Assembly: GCA_028683855.1 (NCBI GenBank) | Contig: JAQUHA010000001.1 | Span: 219,802-283,801, forward strand | DNA length: 64,000 nt | From: Desulfuromonadaceae bacterium | Lineage (GTDB): Bacteria; Desulfobacterota; Desulfuromonadia; Geobacterales; Pseudopelobacteraceae | Direction of reading: 5' to 3' | In this document: positions 54,225-63,943 of the stretch, one piece after another | Layout of the letters: every line of letters starts with the position of its first letter | How positions within the stretch are numbered: the stretch's first letter is position 1 | Notes under the pieces: model-generated | The model's database searches: none | What the model saw: the letters and a program-made list of their open reading frames with translations, nothing else | What the model was told of the DNA's origin: nothing | Translations under genes and position numbers: made by a program

Positions 54225-55670
54225 ATGAGAGCTCTTTTTAACTGTTTCACTGTTTTCATATTTTTATTCTGTACAGCTTTAAATGTATCTGCACTCCCTT
54301 TTAAAAAAATAGATAAACTGCCGCTATCCGAGAGGTGGTTCGGTATTTATGTAAACAGTGAACGGGTCGGATTTTACCGGCAGCAGATCGAAAAAATAGA
54401 ATCAGGCTATCGGATCGAAGGTAACGGCACTGTTCGGATGAAGGTGATGAGCTTTGCCAAAGAGTCATCCATGCGTGAAACCTATCTGGTTTCAAATCAG
54501 CTTGCCCTTGATTCCTTTGATGTGGAGCAGACTATTAACGGTGAAAGGTCACACATCCGTGGTGAGGTAAAAGATAACACGGTTAAGATAAAAAAAGAGG
54601 CTGACGGTAGAACAACAGAGAAGATACTGAAATTTAAAGGGGAGCTGTTCCCGAACACAACTCTCAATTTCTACCCTCTTATGCGCCCGGTTTCTCCCGG
54701 CTCTGTCTACAATATCAAAACCTTTGATGCTGAAGAGCAGAGGATTAAAGACGTACAGATAACTCTTCTTGGAGAGGATAAAACAAGTGAGGGTGTACCT
54801 GCCCTGAAACTTCGCAACAATCTGTACCCATTTGTAAATAATGATATATGGGTTGACGCTGAAGGCAACACGCTTGAAGAGTCGGTTCGCGAAGGGCTTG
54901 TAACAACAAAATCAGAGCAGCCGGAATCTCTTGGAACTTATATAACCGATTGGGCGCTTGCCAAAAAGGATCTTATTTATGATTTCAGCCTGGTGCGTGC
55001 CGAGCCACCGATCAAAAATCCGAAAGAGCTGCGCGGACTGATTGCCGAGATTTCAGAGTGGAATACTGCTCTGCCTCTTCTTCAGGGAGTCGGGCAGCAG
55101 CTTGAAACGCTGGGTGGGGGGCGTGTATTATTCAAAACCGGCACTTTTGCAGACAACTCTTTAGAATCGCGTTTAGAGAAACCGACGGCTGCAGATACTA
55201 AGTCGGCGGAAAATATTGAATCCGATGCAGCTGAAATAATTGCTCAGGCAAAGCTACTCGGTGCTGATGTGAAAACAGGGAAACCATTCGTAAAAATTCT
55301 GGTATCCTGGACGGCTGATCACCTTAAAGACTCCGTAGATGACGGAGGTGGAGCTTTAAAGAGCTTGAAATCGGGAAGCGGAAACTGCCAGACACACGCA
55401 CGTCTTTATACCGCGCTGGCAAGGGCTTCAGGGATTCCGACAAAGTTTGTTTCTGGGCTTGTATATCTGAATGGGAAAGGGTTTCTCTATCATAGCTGGG
55501 CTGAAAGTTTTGTGGATGACCAATGGGTCTCTGTAGATCCTACTTACAATCAGTTTCCAGTCGATCCGACCCACATCAAATTACTTGAAGGGCATCTCCC
55601 TGAGGATATGTTGCCCATTGTCGCAATTATCGGACGAATCAAAATGAAAATCATAGAAACGTCGTATTAA
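54225..55670 (+). CDS. Secreted transglutaminase-like protein
   Basis: 481 residues with a signal peptide (cleavage near VSA, about residue 24), so exported. A beta-rich N-terminal region (about 30-250) leads to a transglutaminase-like domain (about 340-450). The Cys-His-Asp triad is visible in GSGNCQTHARLYTALARASG, FLYHSWAES and VSVDPTYNQFP. Such bacterial domains are usually proteases or peptidoglycan-modifying enzymes, not crosslinkers; substrate unknown. AAGGAAG precedes ATG 54225. It lies between the GGDEF regulator and cheX on the same strand; a role in the signalling system is possible but unproven. Confidence 0.8.
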   Translation: MRALFNCFTVFIFLFCTALNVSALPFKKIDKLPLSERWFGIYVNSERVGFYRQQIEKIESGYRIEGNGTVRMKVMSFAKESSMRETYLVSNQLALDSFDVEQTINGERSHIRGEVKDNTVKIKKEADGRTTEKILKFKGELFPNTTLNFYPLMRPVSPGSVYNIKTFDAEEQRIKDVQITLLGEDKTSEGVPALKLRNNLYPFVNNDIWVDAEGNTLEESVREGLVTTKSEQPESLGTYITDWALAKKDLIYDFSLVRAEPPIKNPKELRGLIAEISEWNTALPLLQGVGQQLETLGGGRVLFKTGTFADNSLESRLEKPTAADTKSAENIESDAAEIIAQAKLLGADVKTGKPFVKILVSWTADHLKDSVDDGGGALKSLKSGSGNCQTHARLYTALARASGIPTKFVSGLVYLNGKGFLYHSWAESFVDDQWVSVDPTYNQFPVDPTHIKLLEGHLPEDMLPIVAIIGRIKMKIIETSY

Positions 55671-55715
55671 CGATCTACTGTCAATATATGAATATTTCGC
55701 GTGAGGAGAAAATAA

Positions 55716-56219
55716 ATGCCGATTAAACCGGAAACACTTGCCGCAATAAACATGGATGAGGATCAACTTGTGAAAAGCCTCATCAAAGATGTGAAGGATG
55801 TTTTTATAAATATGGTTGGCGTAGAAGATTTGATGTATTTGCCAATACAGGTAGACATCACAACTCATTTTCAGGAGTGTCTGACCGCCATGGTCGGATT
55901 GGCAGGAACTTACAACGGACTGGTTAGCGTTCATATCCCTTGGCCGCTGGCTATATCGTTCACATCCCTTATGCTTGGGATGGAAGTTACTGAAATTGAC
56001 GACGACGTTAATGACGCGATGGGCGAGATCGCCAACATGGTGGCCGGCTCTTTTAAACAGCACCTTTCCAAGGGTGGTTCCGACATACAGCTCTCCACCC
56101 CATCTGTGGTAAACGGCGGTGATTACCTCGTTACCACAGGAAATAATCTTGAGAATATCACCCTCAAATTTGCCTCTGACGAAGAATGGTTTATGGTGTC
56201 TCTATCAATTGAAGAGTAG
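55716..56219 (+). CDS. cheX: CheX-type chemotaxis phosphatase
   Basis: 167 residues of the CheC/CheX/FliY family, which dephosphorylates CheY-P. The catalytic E-x-x-N signature appears once in AMGEIANMVAGSFKQHL (about 106-122), as in CheX, whereas CheC has two. GAGGAG precedes ATG 55716. The PilZ gene follows 3 bases after the stop. It is the likely signal-termination enzyme for the CheY encoded at 59624. Confidence 0.85.
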   Translation: MPIKPETLAAINMDEDQLVKSLIKDVKDVFINMVGVEDLMYLPIQVDITTHFQECLTAMVGLAGTYNGLVSVHIPWPLAISFTSLMLGMEVTEIDDDVNDAMGEIANMVAGSFKQHLSKGGSDIQLSTPSVVNGGDYLVTTGNNLENITLKFASDEEWFMVSLSIEE

Positions 56220-56222
56220 TTA

Positions 56223-56918
56223 ATGCCTTTACCACAGCACCCCATACTTGTTGTGTCATACATTGACGAGACTAGAACTGCACTAGCTGGAATTGTTAAC
56301 AAAACCGGAGCTGTTGCAGTTCCATGCGCTAACTTTTGTGAAGCAGAAAATCTCGCATTAAAGAGTTTGTACAGCGGAATGCTTGTTGATCTCCCTTCGA
56401 TTATTAAATCAAAAGGGGAAGAGAAAATAGTAGCCTATACTCTTGCCAACTTTTTCCCAACCCTTAGGGTCAGGACGATGGGTGGTATGTTGATACCGAT
56501 GGCAATGCCGGGTAGCGCCAAGCAGGACAAAAACCTCGATGATTTTTTGAATAAGACTTGTGAAGCCTTCATGCCAAGAACTCTGCGTGAGTTCAAACGC
56601 CATTCGGTCTACTGTTCGACAACCCTCCATTACAATGACAAAGAGTATCGCGGCTTTACGGGGAATATATCCTGGGGTGGGGCATTCATAGTGGATGTTT
56701 ACCCTGAAAAATTTACCGATGGTGGTGTGATTACTGTAGATTTTCTCAATTTCGGATTTTCTCTCGATGCATCTATTCAGCTGATAAAACCATGGGGGGA
56801 GCGTTTTCCGCCTGGCATTGGCATAATGTTCAGAGAGTTGAACGAGTCAGCTCTCTCCACCTTTTCAACTTATTTTAAAACTACAAGAGAATTTGACCGT
56901 GACCGCCTTACTACATAA
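56223..56918 (+). CDS. PilZ protein with divergent N-terminal domain
   Basis: 231 residues. The N-terminal 110 residues (ILVVSYIDETRTALAGIVNK) look like a degenerate receiver-like alpha/beta domain. The PilZ domain follows (about 120-225) with REFKRHSVYC as the arginine region and NISWGG as the N-x-S-x-x-G motif, so c-di-GMP binding is likely. Start 3 bases after cheX, with GAAGAG upstream, implies co-translation. It probably passes c-di-GMP levels into the chemosensory pathway. Confidence 0.8.
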   Translation: MPLPQHPILVVSYIDETRTALAGIVNKTGAVAVPCANFCEAENLALKSLYSGMLVDLPSIIKSKGEEKIVAYTLANFFPTLRVRTMGGMLIPMAMPGSAKQDKNLDDFLNKTCEAFMPRTLREFKRHSVYCSTTLHYNDKEYRGFTGNISWGGAFIVDVYPEKFTDGGVITVDFLNFGFSLDASIQLIKPWGERFPPGIGIMFRELNESALSTFSTYFKTTREFDRDRLTT

Positions 56919-57176
56919 AATTGGTATTTTCAGATAGCCGCACACTGCTGTAGACACTTAACCTTAACTCCCCCCCTCTCTCGCGGCTCTAATCCAATTT
57001 ATTTTCAACTCTACAAGTAACCAGACTCACCTCTGTTTTAATTCTCTTGAAATGAAATATCTCTTGAGATAAAAAAGCACCTCTAGTGGTTTTCATGAGT
57101 ATACAAAAAAGTAAAAAAGTGAAATATTGCCATCTTTCCGAGCCGTCTGGCTGAAATTCAGAACGGGAGCAAATCT

Positions 57177-59297
57177 GTGCAACTCTCATCTCTTGCGACA
57201 CAATTTGTACTTGAGGGGCGTGACCATTGTGAAATGGCTGCAAGCGGACTCCTTGATCTTGAGAAGCATTCACACGATCCGGATGTTGTAAACGGCATAT
57301 TTCGCTCTTTTCACACTTTAAAAGGTACATCAGGCATATTCCCTGAATATCTCTCAATTACAACCTTGACTCATGCTGCCGAATCTTTGATGGATCTCAT
57401 AAGAAATGGCAAAGTTAACATAGACTCCGAACTGACAGACCTCTTTCTAGCCGTGCTTGACCAGGTTGGGCTCTGGCTCGAACATATTGAAAAGAGCGGA
57501 GCACTTCCGGTTGCAGCAGATAACGAATCCGCAGGTTTGCTTTCTGCTTTGATATCAAAAAAAGAGATTGCCGAGGGGAAACAAGAGTCGTCTGTTGCAG
57601 CTACAGTCACGGAAACAGTCGTCTCAAATCCGCTTGAGGAGCAGCTGCGCGACTGGCTTCTTCAGCTTGAACCTGCCAGTAAAGCATCTCTGCTCTCCGC
57701 GCTTGACTCTGCCGATAAATCTTTTACAGCCTTCTGTTACACCCCGGTTTCAGATTCGTTCTTTTTTGGTGATGACCCTGTCAGTCTTGTTCATACAGTA
57801 GAAGAGCTTTTGCTCCTTGAAGTCTCAAAAGTGTTAGAAGTGCAGTTTGACCTTGATTACGATCCATTCGTCTGCAATCTCAGATTTATGGCGGTTGCCG
57901 CAGCTGATATCGAAACTGTAAGGGAGATATTCGGCTACGTTGAAGACCAGATATCGCTTCTAGCCCTCACCCCTCAGCTTTTTATACCCGAATCTCCCCC
58001 TGTTATAGAAGAGACAAAAATTCAGACTGCACCGGAGAAGCCTGAAAATCTCCAGATCTCTTCATCACAGGAACAGGGGGTGACTGCAGTTGATGCCGGC
58101 GGGAAAAAGAACACTTACATAAGAGTGGATCAGGAGCATATCAACACACTTATGGATTTGGTCGGCGAGATGATTATCGCCAAAAACAGCCTCCCATATC
58201 TTGTCAGGCGCGCTGCATCTTTCTACAAAGCGCCAGACCTTGCAGATGAGATCGATATGAAGCATGGAACGATAAACTATATCGTTTCAGGACTTCAGGA
58301 GACTGCAATGCAGATGCGGATGCTGCCGGTTGCCAGAGCATTCGAGCGTTTTCCGCGTCTTGTAAGGGATATATCTAAAAAACTGGATAAAAAAGTCAGG
58401 CTTATTATGACTGGGGAGGATACCCAAGCCGATAAAGATGTAATTGATATGCTGGGTGATCCACTTATCCATCTTGTGCGAAACAGCCTTGATCATGGAG
58501 TTGAAACTCCGTCTGAAAGACTCGCTGCCGGAAAAGCGGAAGAGGCGGTTATCACACTCCGTGCGTTTCAGGACAAATCAGACATAGTTGTAGAAGTTGA
58601 GGATGACGGGCGCGGCATTGATCCTGAGCGCATTCGCATGAAAGCGGTTGAAAAAGGGATAATCACATCTGATTCCGCCGCTTCGATGAATGATGAAGAG
58701 GCTATACAGTTGATAATGGCTGCCGGATTTTCTACAAACGATGTAGTAACAGACCTCTCCGGTCGCGGAGTTGGAATGGATGTCGTTATGAATATGGTCA
58801 CTTCGCTTGGCGGTTCTGTTCGTGCGTTCAGCACCCCCGGATCTGGCAGCAGAATGCGACTGACGCTTCCGATGAGTATGGCAATCTCGAAGATTCTTAT
58901 TGTCTGTCAGAACGGCTGTACCTACGGCATACCTGCTGATGACGTAATGGAAAGTATGATAAATGTTCATAAATCGAGAGTGACAACGGTTAACGGTTAC
59001 CCCGGACTAGAGGTGCGTGGCGAACTTCTGCCGCTTTACTCGTTGTCGGTGCAGCTCGAAATGTCTGGCGACAGATCTATTAAACCAGGTTTCTCCGCCG
59101 TAGTTGTTAAAATTAAAGGAGAGGCAGTGGCGATAGCCGTTGACTCTTTTCAGGATATTTCAGATGTAGTTGTAAAACCGCTTGCCGGTATGTTGCAGAA
59201 GCATCCGTACTATAATGGTTCAACAATTCTGGGTGACGGTTCGATAACCTTTATACTGAATATGCAGGAGGTTATTAAAAATGCCAATCACCCTTGA
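57177..59297 (+). CDS. cheA: Chemotaxis histidine kinase CheA
   Basis: 706 residues. Hpt domain (1-105) with phospho-acceptor H46 in SFHTLKGTSG; a P2-like region (about 150-270); dimerisation domain (about 315-380; LMDLVGEMIIAKNSL); ATPase domain with HLVRNSLDHGVE (N box), VEDDGRGIDP (G1) and GRGVGMDVV (G2) at about 435-570; and a C-terminal CheW-like P5 domain (580-700). All catalytic boxes look intact. The GTG start at 57177 has GGGAG 7 bases upstream. The 258 bases before it hold only weak promoter-like repeats (TCTCTTGA at 57043 and 57060). It overlaps the STAS gene by 17 bases. Confidence 0.94.
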   Translation: MQLSSLATQFVLEGRDHCEMAASGLLDLEKHSHDPDVVNGIFRSFHTLKGTSGIFPEYLSITTLTHAAESLMDLIRNGKVNIDSELTDLFLAVLDQVGLWLEHIEKSGALPVAADNESAGLLSALISKKEIAEGKQESSVAATVTETVVSNPLEEQLRDWLLQLEPASKASLLSALDSADKSFTAFCYTPVSDSFFFGDDPVSLVHTVEELLLLEVSKVLEVQFDLDYDPFVCNLRFMAVAAADIETVREIFGYVEDQISLLALTPQLFIPESPPVIEETKIQTAPEKPENLQISSSQEQGVTAVDAGGKKNTYIRVDQEHINTLMDLVGEMIIAKNSLPYLVRRAASFYKAPDLADEIDMKHGTINYIVSGLQETAMQMRMLPVARAFERFPRLVRDISKKLDKKVRLIMTGEDTQADKDVIDMLGDPLIHLVRNSLDHGVETPSERLAAGKAEEAVITLRAFQDKSDIVVEVEDDGRGIDPERIRMKAVEKGIITSDSAASMNDEEAIQLIMAAGFSTNDVVTDLSGRGVGMDVVMNMVTSLGGSVRAFSTPGSGSRMRLTLPMSMAISKILIVCQNGCTYGIPADDVMESMINVHKSRVTTVNGYPGLEVRGELLPLYSLSVQLEMSGDRSIKPGFSAVVVKIKGEAVAIAVDSFQDISDVVVKPLAGMLQKHPYYNGSTILGDGSITFILNMQEVIKNANHP

Positions 59298-59553
59298 AAC
59301 TTCTGAAAAGCAATCATTTATATCAATCCGTGGAGTCACAGAACCTGATGAGGGGGATGAACTCTTGTCGCTCTTGAGGGAACACCCTGGAATTTCAGTT
59401 GATCTTTCCGGAATGGAACATCTGCATACAGCTCTGCTGCAGATGCTGATTTCTGCAGAAACTCCGATTGCTGCATGGCCGCAAGATACGTTCTGGCGGA
59501 AATGTATGACGAAGAATCCCCCCGCTTTGCCATTGCCGGAGGAGACCCCCTGA
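59281..59553 (+). CDS. STAS-like domain protein
   Basis: 90 residues, resembling STAS domains of chemosensory clusters: beta strands SFISIRGVTEPDEGDELLSL, then SVDLSGMEHLHTALLQMLIS, where the family's conserved D-x-S region is seen. The usual phosphorylatable serine/threonine position is not certain. AGGAGG precedes ATG 59281, which lies inside the cheA 3' end. STAS proteins in such operons bind kinases or anti-sigma-type partners; its exact role is inference. Confidence 0.65.
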   Translation: MPITLETSEKQSFISIRGVTEPDEGDELLSLLREHPGISVDLSGMEHLHTALLQMLISAETPIAAWPQDTFWRKCMTKNPPALPLPEETP

Positions 59554-59623
59554 AGTGGGCAGCAATGATACCACCTTAAACCTGAGCCTGAATTGAAAAT
59601 AAATAAAATGGAGGAAGGAAAAA

Positions 59624-59992
59624 ATGAAGACGGTACTGTTGGTTGACGATTCAACTACTCTGCTTATGAGCATGAAAGCCATTCTGGAAAAATCGGGCTA
59701 TGCAGTAGAAACGGCAACCGGAGGGGATGCAGCCCTCAAAAAACTGACTACATTAAAACCTAATATACTCATAACCGATCTGAATATGCCTGGAATGGAC
59801 GGCATTACGCTTATCAAGGAGGTTAAAAAAAATCCGCTCTTTCGATTCATGCCGGCGCTTATGATGACCACTGAATCACAGCAGGAGAAGCGGAACGAGG
59901 CGAGAGCCGTCGGCGCGACCGGTTGGCTTGTTAAACCGGTTAAGCCGGAGGAGCTTGTAGCGGTACTAAAAAAACTTCTCCCCGGAGCTTAG
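59624..59992 (+). CDS. cheY: CheY-type single-domain response regulator
   Basis: 122 residues, a lone receiver. [11 protein letters not shown] gives the acidic pocket, D52 in [13 protein letters not shown] is the phospho-acceptor, the conserved threonine lies in MMTTES and K104 in [10 protein letters not shown]. It should be phosphorylated by the CheA encoded upstream. A GGAGGAAGG site precedes ATG 59624. The receptor gene follows 4 bases later. Confidence 0.92.
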   Translation: MKTVLLVDDSTTLLMSMKAILEKSGYAVETATGGDAALKKLTTLKPNILITDLNMPGMDGITLIKEVKKNPLFRFMPALMMTTESQQEKRNEARAVGATGWLVKPVKPEELVAVLKKLLPGA

Positions 59993-59996
59993 AAAT

Positions 59997-61271
59997 ATGC
60001 CCTCAAAACCGGAAAATATTCCCGCACTCCCTCTCTGGCTGGCAAATAACAGGTTAATGACCATTCCGATTGTATGGATATCCTCGTTTATTCTTACGTT
60101 TGCCGCAGCCTGGATGATCCTTGGCAGCTCCTTTACGCTGGCTATACTCTCTCTCTCAGTTATTTCTGCAACTATTGCAACGGCTCTATTCTGGATTGCT
60201 TCGGCTGCGCTGGGTCAGCTCGTCGAGAACATAGAGCCGCTCTGCGAAAAGCTCACAGGTGCAAACTCCAGAGCAGCCGCCGGATTTTCTGATATAATTT
60301 CTGACTGCAGCAAAACTCTTGATAAAACTGTAGTGCTGAACCGTAGTCATCTGGAAAGCATAGTTAGTGACACCTGTAAGGCTGCCGAAGGGCTTGTTAT
60401 TATGCTGCAGTCCATAGACGGAAACGTAACAGGGCTTGTTCAGGAGACCGATTCATTTGTCAACGCAACCTCTGCCACTCTCGATCGCTCGAACGAACTT
60501 ATGCAGTCTAACGCGAGTATGATATCAGAAATAGAGAGTCGTCTTCAGGGGCGTGAAGCTGAGTTGAACAGTGAAAGAGAGCGGGTTCTTTCGATAGTTA
60601 ACAGCGTCGAACAGTTGGAAGAGCTGGTAACGCATATACGTGACATCAGCGACCAGACCAATCTTTTGGCTCTTAATGCCGCAATTGAGGCAGCCAGAGC
60701 GGGTGACTCAGGGCGTGGTTTTGCAGTGGTTGCCGATGAAGTGCGTCGTCTCTCCACAACAGTTGATGAAACTGCAACCAGAATTGGAAAAGGGATGAAG
60801 GAGATGGGGGATCTTATAAACCGTGAGTTTTCGGACAAACTTGCTGTTGAAGAGATGCAGGCGGAAAGCAGACGGCTCGATTCATTCAGAACACAGCTGC
60901 TCTCACTCGGCTCCACGATGAGTCACCTTCAGGGCCTGGTAATTTCAACAGTCGGCTCTCTCCGCAATCGTGGTGAGAACATAGAATCGATGGTAATGGA
61001 TGCCATGGGGAGTATCCAGTTTCAGGATATCGGAAGACAGAAGATTGAACGTGTAATAGAAATCATGGAAACTCTCTCGGCAAATATCAGCGGGATAAGT
61101 GCCGTTATAGCTTCAGGCAGTTATGAAAGTGCAGTTATAAAAGCAAAGCTGTTTGAAATAGAGAGTGTCTTCGACCGGTATGTCATGGAGGACCAGCGAC
61201 GCGTGCATGATATGGCTACAGGATCAAAACATTCAAAAGATAGCGGATTAGCCGCTATTGAGCTGTTTTAA
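59997..61271 (+). CDS. Chemoreceptor-like protein lacking a sensory domain
   Basis: 424 residues. Two closely spaced hydrophobic helices (about 20-42 and 46-72) leave almost no periplasmic loop. The rest is a cytoplasmic methyl-accepting signalling domain with the tip [19 protein letters not shown] and [10 protein letters not shown]. There is no PAS, Cache, GAF or HAMP domain recognisable. It may sense the membrane itself or serve as a coupling scaffold for the adjacent pseudokinase. ATG 59997 is 4 bases after the cheY stop. Confidence 0.87.
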   Translation: MPSKPENIPALPLWLANNRLMTIPIVWISSFILTFAAAWMILGSSFTLAILSLSVISATIATALFWIASAALGQLVENIEPLCEKLTGANSRAAAGFSDIISDCSKTLDKTVVLNRSHLESIVSDTCKAAEGLVIMLQSIDGNVTGLVQETDSFVNATSATLDRSNELMQSNASMISEIESRLQGREAELNSERERVLSIVNSVEQLEELVTHIRDISDQTNLLALNAAIEAARAGDSGRGFAVVADEVRRLSTTVDETATRIGKGMKEMGDLINREFSDKLAVEEMQAESRRLDSFRTQLLSLGSTMSHLQGLVISTVGSLRNRGENIESMVMDAMGSIQFQDIGRQKIERVIEIMETLSANISGISAVIASGSYESAVIKAKLFEIESVFDRYVMEDQRRVHDMATGSKHSKDSGLAAIELF

Positions 61272-61280
61272 GGGGGAGTT

Positions 61281-63425
61281 ATGGAAGAATCAGAAAATTT
61301 CAGGATACTGCTCCTGTCTGGCGGGACAAAAGAGTTCTGCGACCCTGTAGTACAGCTGCTACTGAAAAAAAGCAGCTACCTGCTGATTGTTGAAACAGTT
61401 GAAGAGTTGCTGGCACTCCCCTCAACTACAACTGTAGAGATGCTTTTTGTCTGCCATAAGCCGGGAATGTATGATGGCGTTGCCGCAGCGGCAGAGATAC
61501 GGGAAATTCATGCACTCATCCCGCTTGTCCTGATTGCAGAAGAGAATACTGAAACTCTGAAATCTGCGGTGACGCTCGGGGCCTGTTCACTACTTGAGCC
61601 GAACTGTTCCGCGGAATCCTTTTCAGCTGCCTTTGATAGCTGCAGTCACGTCGCGAATGCTTTGAGATGGGAGGTTTTGAAACATCAGCAGAGTAAAAAC
61701 AGATCAGAAATTCTTATGCAGTCTCCGTTTTCTCATATATTCATAGATTCAGAAGGGGTTATTACCGCTCTGAACCGTGAAGCGGCAAGGATTATGGACT
61801 TAAAACTTGAATCGACGTATCAGTTTGACAAGGTTTCCGCCAGATTCTTTGCGCCTCACGCATTGACCTATCCGGTTGAGATGGAGATGGCGGTGCAGTC
61901 ATGTTCTGACTGGAGCGGGATATTGCAGGGGAGGTTAATCGATCTGACGACACGGGTATACAGGGTTATATCCGTACCTTTTATAAATGAAGATATCGTT
62001 TCAGGGGTGCTTCTTACTCTTCACGACATTACGGTTGTGCAGAACGAAAAACTTCGCCTCCTGACTGAACTCCAGGCAGCGCATGACAGCTTCAGGCTAC
62101 TTCCGGCATCCGTGCAGACAGATGAACTTTATCAGATGATTTTCAAGGGGGGTGACACCAATCTGAAGCGGGAGGTTTTCTCTCTCAGGGAGCTGCTTAA
62201 AACTGTTGCATCTACAGAAAACCTGATAATTCCGGATTATCTGCCGGAGAACTTCAGCGGCGATACAAAACGACTTAGATACGCCTTAAAAGCCTTGATA
62301 GGTGGTAGCACCTCTTTTGGTGAAAGCGGGGTGTCTGTTCAGCTCTCAATAAAAGAGCATACCCCCTCAAGAATGACTATCCAGCTTAATATTCAGGTGA
62401 AGCAGAGCGGCATTCTATCTGACAACTATCAGAGTATACGCGACTATCTGGCAACCTCATGCGACGTTCCAGAGGCGGCAACCGGTCTTGGACTGGCATC
62501 TCTGCTGATAGAGCAGATGAAAGGGACTCTTCTTGTCCGTACCGAGCGCGGGACAGGTCGTACAGTTACCTGCACCATACCGCTGTTGCCACTGGGAGAA
62601 CAGCCCCCTGACAAGGTCAAGGGTGAGTTGAACGCAGACGCTGCTCAGCTCAACTCCTTTAAAGTCCTTGTAGCAGAAGACAACCTCCTTGAGCAGACTA
62701 CCCTGAAACACCTCCTTGAAAGCATTGGCTGTCAGGCAGTAATCGTAAGTAACGGCAGAGAAGCAGTGGATGAATTTGAACATGGAGAGTTCGACCTTAT
62801 CTTGATGGATATTCTTATGCCTGTTATGGATGGTTTTGACGCAACCCGTCTTATAAGAGAGCGGGAGAGGGTTGCGGGGGGATCTATCCCAGTAGTAGCT
62901 TTGACATCCTACTCACTAAAGGCTATTCAGGAAAAATGCGTTAGCGTTGGTATGAACGGCTATCTGGCAAAGCCGGTCGCAAAAAACAAGCTGGTTGAGG
63001 CTCTCGGGCGTATCGGTAAGCAGCAGAAGATATCAGTAAATCTTGAAATCTCAGAATCTGAAACAGACGCTTTGCCGGTGCTTGATGACAAAACGATTAT
63101 GGAAAATCTTGATAACGATTTGGAGATGTACCGTGAGCTGATTGAAATGTACCTAGACAGTTATGGAAATATGGGTGAACTCCTTATAGCAAAACTCGCA
63201 GAAGGTGATATTCATAACATTCTTGAATGTGCCCATTCACTGAAGGGTGTTGCCTCCAACATCGGCGGCAGACGTTTGGCGGAAGTTGCCAGGAAGATTC
63301 AGGATATATGTCGTGAAGGGGTTAAGCCTGAGCCTGCAATCTGGGCGCAAAATGTAAAAGATGAGTCGGCTGCTTTTAAGTTAGCACTGGGAAAATATCT
63401 GAATGATAATAAAACCTGTAAATGA
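61281..63425 (+). CDS. Pseudokinase: degenerate receiver-PAS-GHKL-receiver-Hpt protein
   Basis: 714 residues. A degenerate receiver (about 8-120; FVCHKPGMYDG in place of the phospho-aspartate motif), a PAS domain (about 145-255), a GHKL-like domain (about 320-435), an intact receiver (about 455-575; AEDN, ILMDILMPVMDG, LAKPV) and an Hpt domain (about 600-705) with H652 in CAHSLKGVASNIGG. The DHp phospho-histidine is missing; the N box reads ALKALIGGSTSFG without its asparagine and G1 lacks D-x-G-x-G, although TGLGLA of G2 remains. It probably cannot autophosphorylate and instead relays or sinks phosphate. Start ATG 61281 has GGGGGAG. Confidence 0.83.
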   Translation: MEESENFRILLLSGGTKEFCDPVVQLLLKKSSYLLIVETVEELLALPSTTTVEMLFVCHKPGMYDGVAAAAEIREIHALIPLVLIAEENTETLKSAVTLGACSLLEPNCSAESFSAAFDSCSHVANALRWEVLKHQQSKNRSEILMQSPFSHIFIDSEGVITALNREAARIMDLKLESTYQFDKVSARFFAPHALTYPVEMEMAVQSCSDWSGILQGRLIDLTTRVYRVISVPFINEDIVSGVLLTLHDITVVQNEKLRLLTELQAAHDSFRLLPASVQTDELYQMIFKGGDTNLKREVFSLRELLKTVASTENLIIPDYLPENFSGDTKRLRYALKALIGGSTSFGESGVSVQLSIKEHTPSRMTIQLNIQVKQSGILSDNYQSIRDYLATSCDVPEAATGLGLASLLIEQMKGTLLVRTERGTGRTVTCTIPLLPLGEQPPDKVKGELNADAAQLNSFKVLVAEDNLLEQTTLKHLLESIGCQAVIVSNGREAVDEFEHGEFDLILMDILMPVMDGFDATRLIRERERVAGGSIPVVALTSYSLKAIQEKCVSVGMNGYLAKPVAKNKLVEALGRIGKQQKISVNLEISESETDALPVLDDKTIMENLDNDLEMYRELIEMYLDSYGNMGELLIAKLAEGDIHNILECAHSLKGVASNIGGRRLAEVARKIQDICREGVKPEPAIWAQNVKDESAAFKLALGKYLNDNKTCK

Positions 63426-63471
63426 TTAAAAACAGAAGCGACAGATAAAAAAATGTGTTGCGGAGGAATTT

Positions 63472-63885
63472 ATGTCAACAAATGCAGTAATGAAATTGGA
63501 AGATTCAGCAAAAAGCAGCGAACTTATACAGCTTGTCAGTTTCATGCTTGCCGATGAAGAGTACGGAGTTGAAGTTCTCAAGGTGCGCGAGATTATCCGT
63601 ATGCCGACAATCACAAAAATGCCGAATGTCCCCCAGCACGTTGAAGGTATAATAAATCTGCGCGGTAAGGTTATCCCGATTATCTCCATGCGTCGCCGTT
63701 TTGGTCTGATGGAGAGCGAAGGGGGGATTCAGACGCGCATTATAATAATGGATGTCTGTGGAACTCTTACCGGTTTTATAGTTGACTCCGTTTCGGAAGT
63801 AATCAGAATACCAAACAGCGAAATACAACCTCCACCATCAATGGTTCTCTCGAACGGTATAGGTCAGGAGTTTATAACAAGTTAA
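63472..63885 (+). CDS. cheW: CheW-like coupling protein, apparently C-terminally truncated
   Basis: 137 residues. The CheW fold is clear: LIQLVSFMLADEEYGVEVLK, the signature PTITKMPNVPQHVEGIINLR, GKVIPIISMRRRFG and VDSVSEVIRIP. The family normally continues past G-x-(G/D)-x-E-(F/Y)-I-(T/S) with a further strand of about 20 residues (G-V-(G/A)-K-L ... LLILLD). Here the frame ends right after QEFITS. Perfect inverted repeats start 4 bases after the stop. CheW links receptors to CheA; loss of the last strand could impair it. GGAGG lies 6 bases before ATG 63472. Confidence 0.85.
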   Translation: MSTNAVMKLEDSAKSSELIQLVSFMLADEEYGVEVLKVREIIRMPTITKMPNVPQHVEGIINLRGKVIPIISMRRRFGLMESEGGIQTRIIIMDVCGTLTGFIVDSVSEVIRIPNSEIQPPPSMVLSNGIGQEFITS

Positions 63886-63888
63886 GAG

Positions 63889-63943
63889 TTTATGTGGTGC
63901 GTAGCGCAGCGGAGCCACCACATAAAGTCAAGTTGAACTTGAC
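63889..63943. repeat. Two adjacent perfect inverted repeats after cheW
   Basis: TTTATGTGGTG (63889-63899) pairs with CACCACATAAA (63916-63926) around a 16-base loop, and directly after it GTCAAGTT-G-AACTTGAC forms a 17-base palindrome (63927-63943). No T-run follows, so a simple terminator is not obvious. The position, 4 bases after an apparently truncated cheW, suggests the end of a mobile or palindromic element whose rest lies beyond the window. I see no coding frame in 63886-64000. Confidence 0.5.

Noticed and set aside
57043..57075. TCTCTTGA direct repeats and the TATCTC-TT-GAGATA palindrome before cheA as a defined regulatory site.
   Set aside because: The signals are short, AT-rich and not matched to any known consensus; the -10 match is weak.
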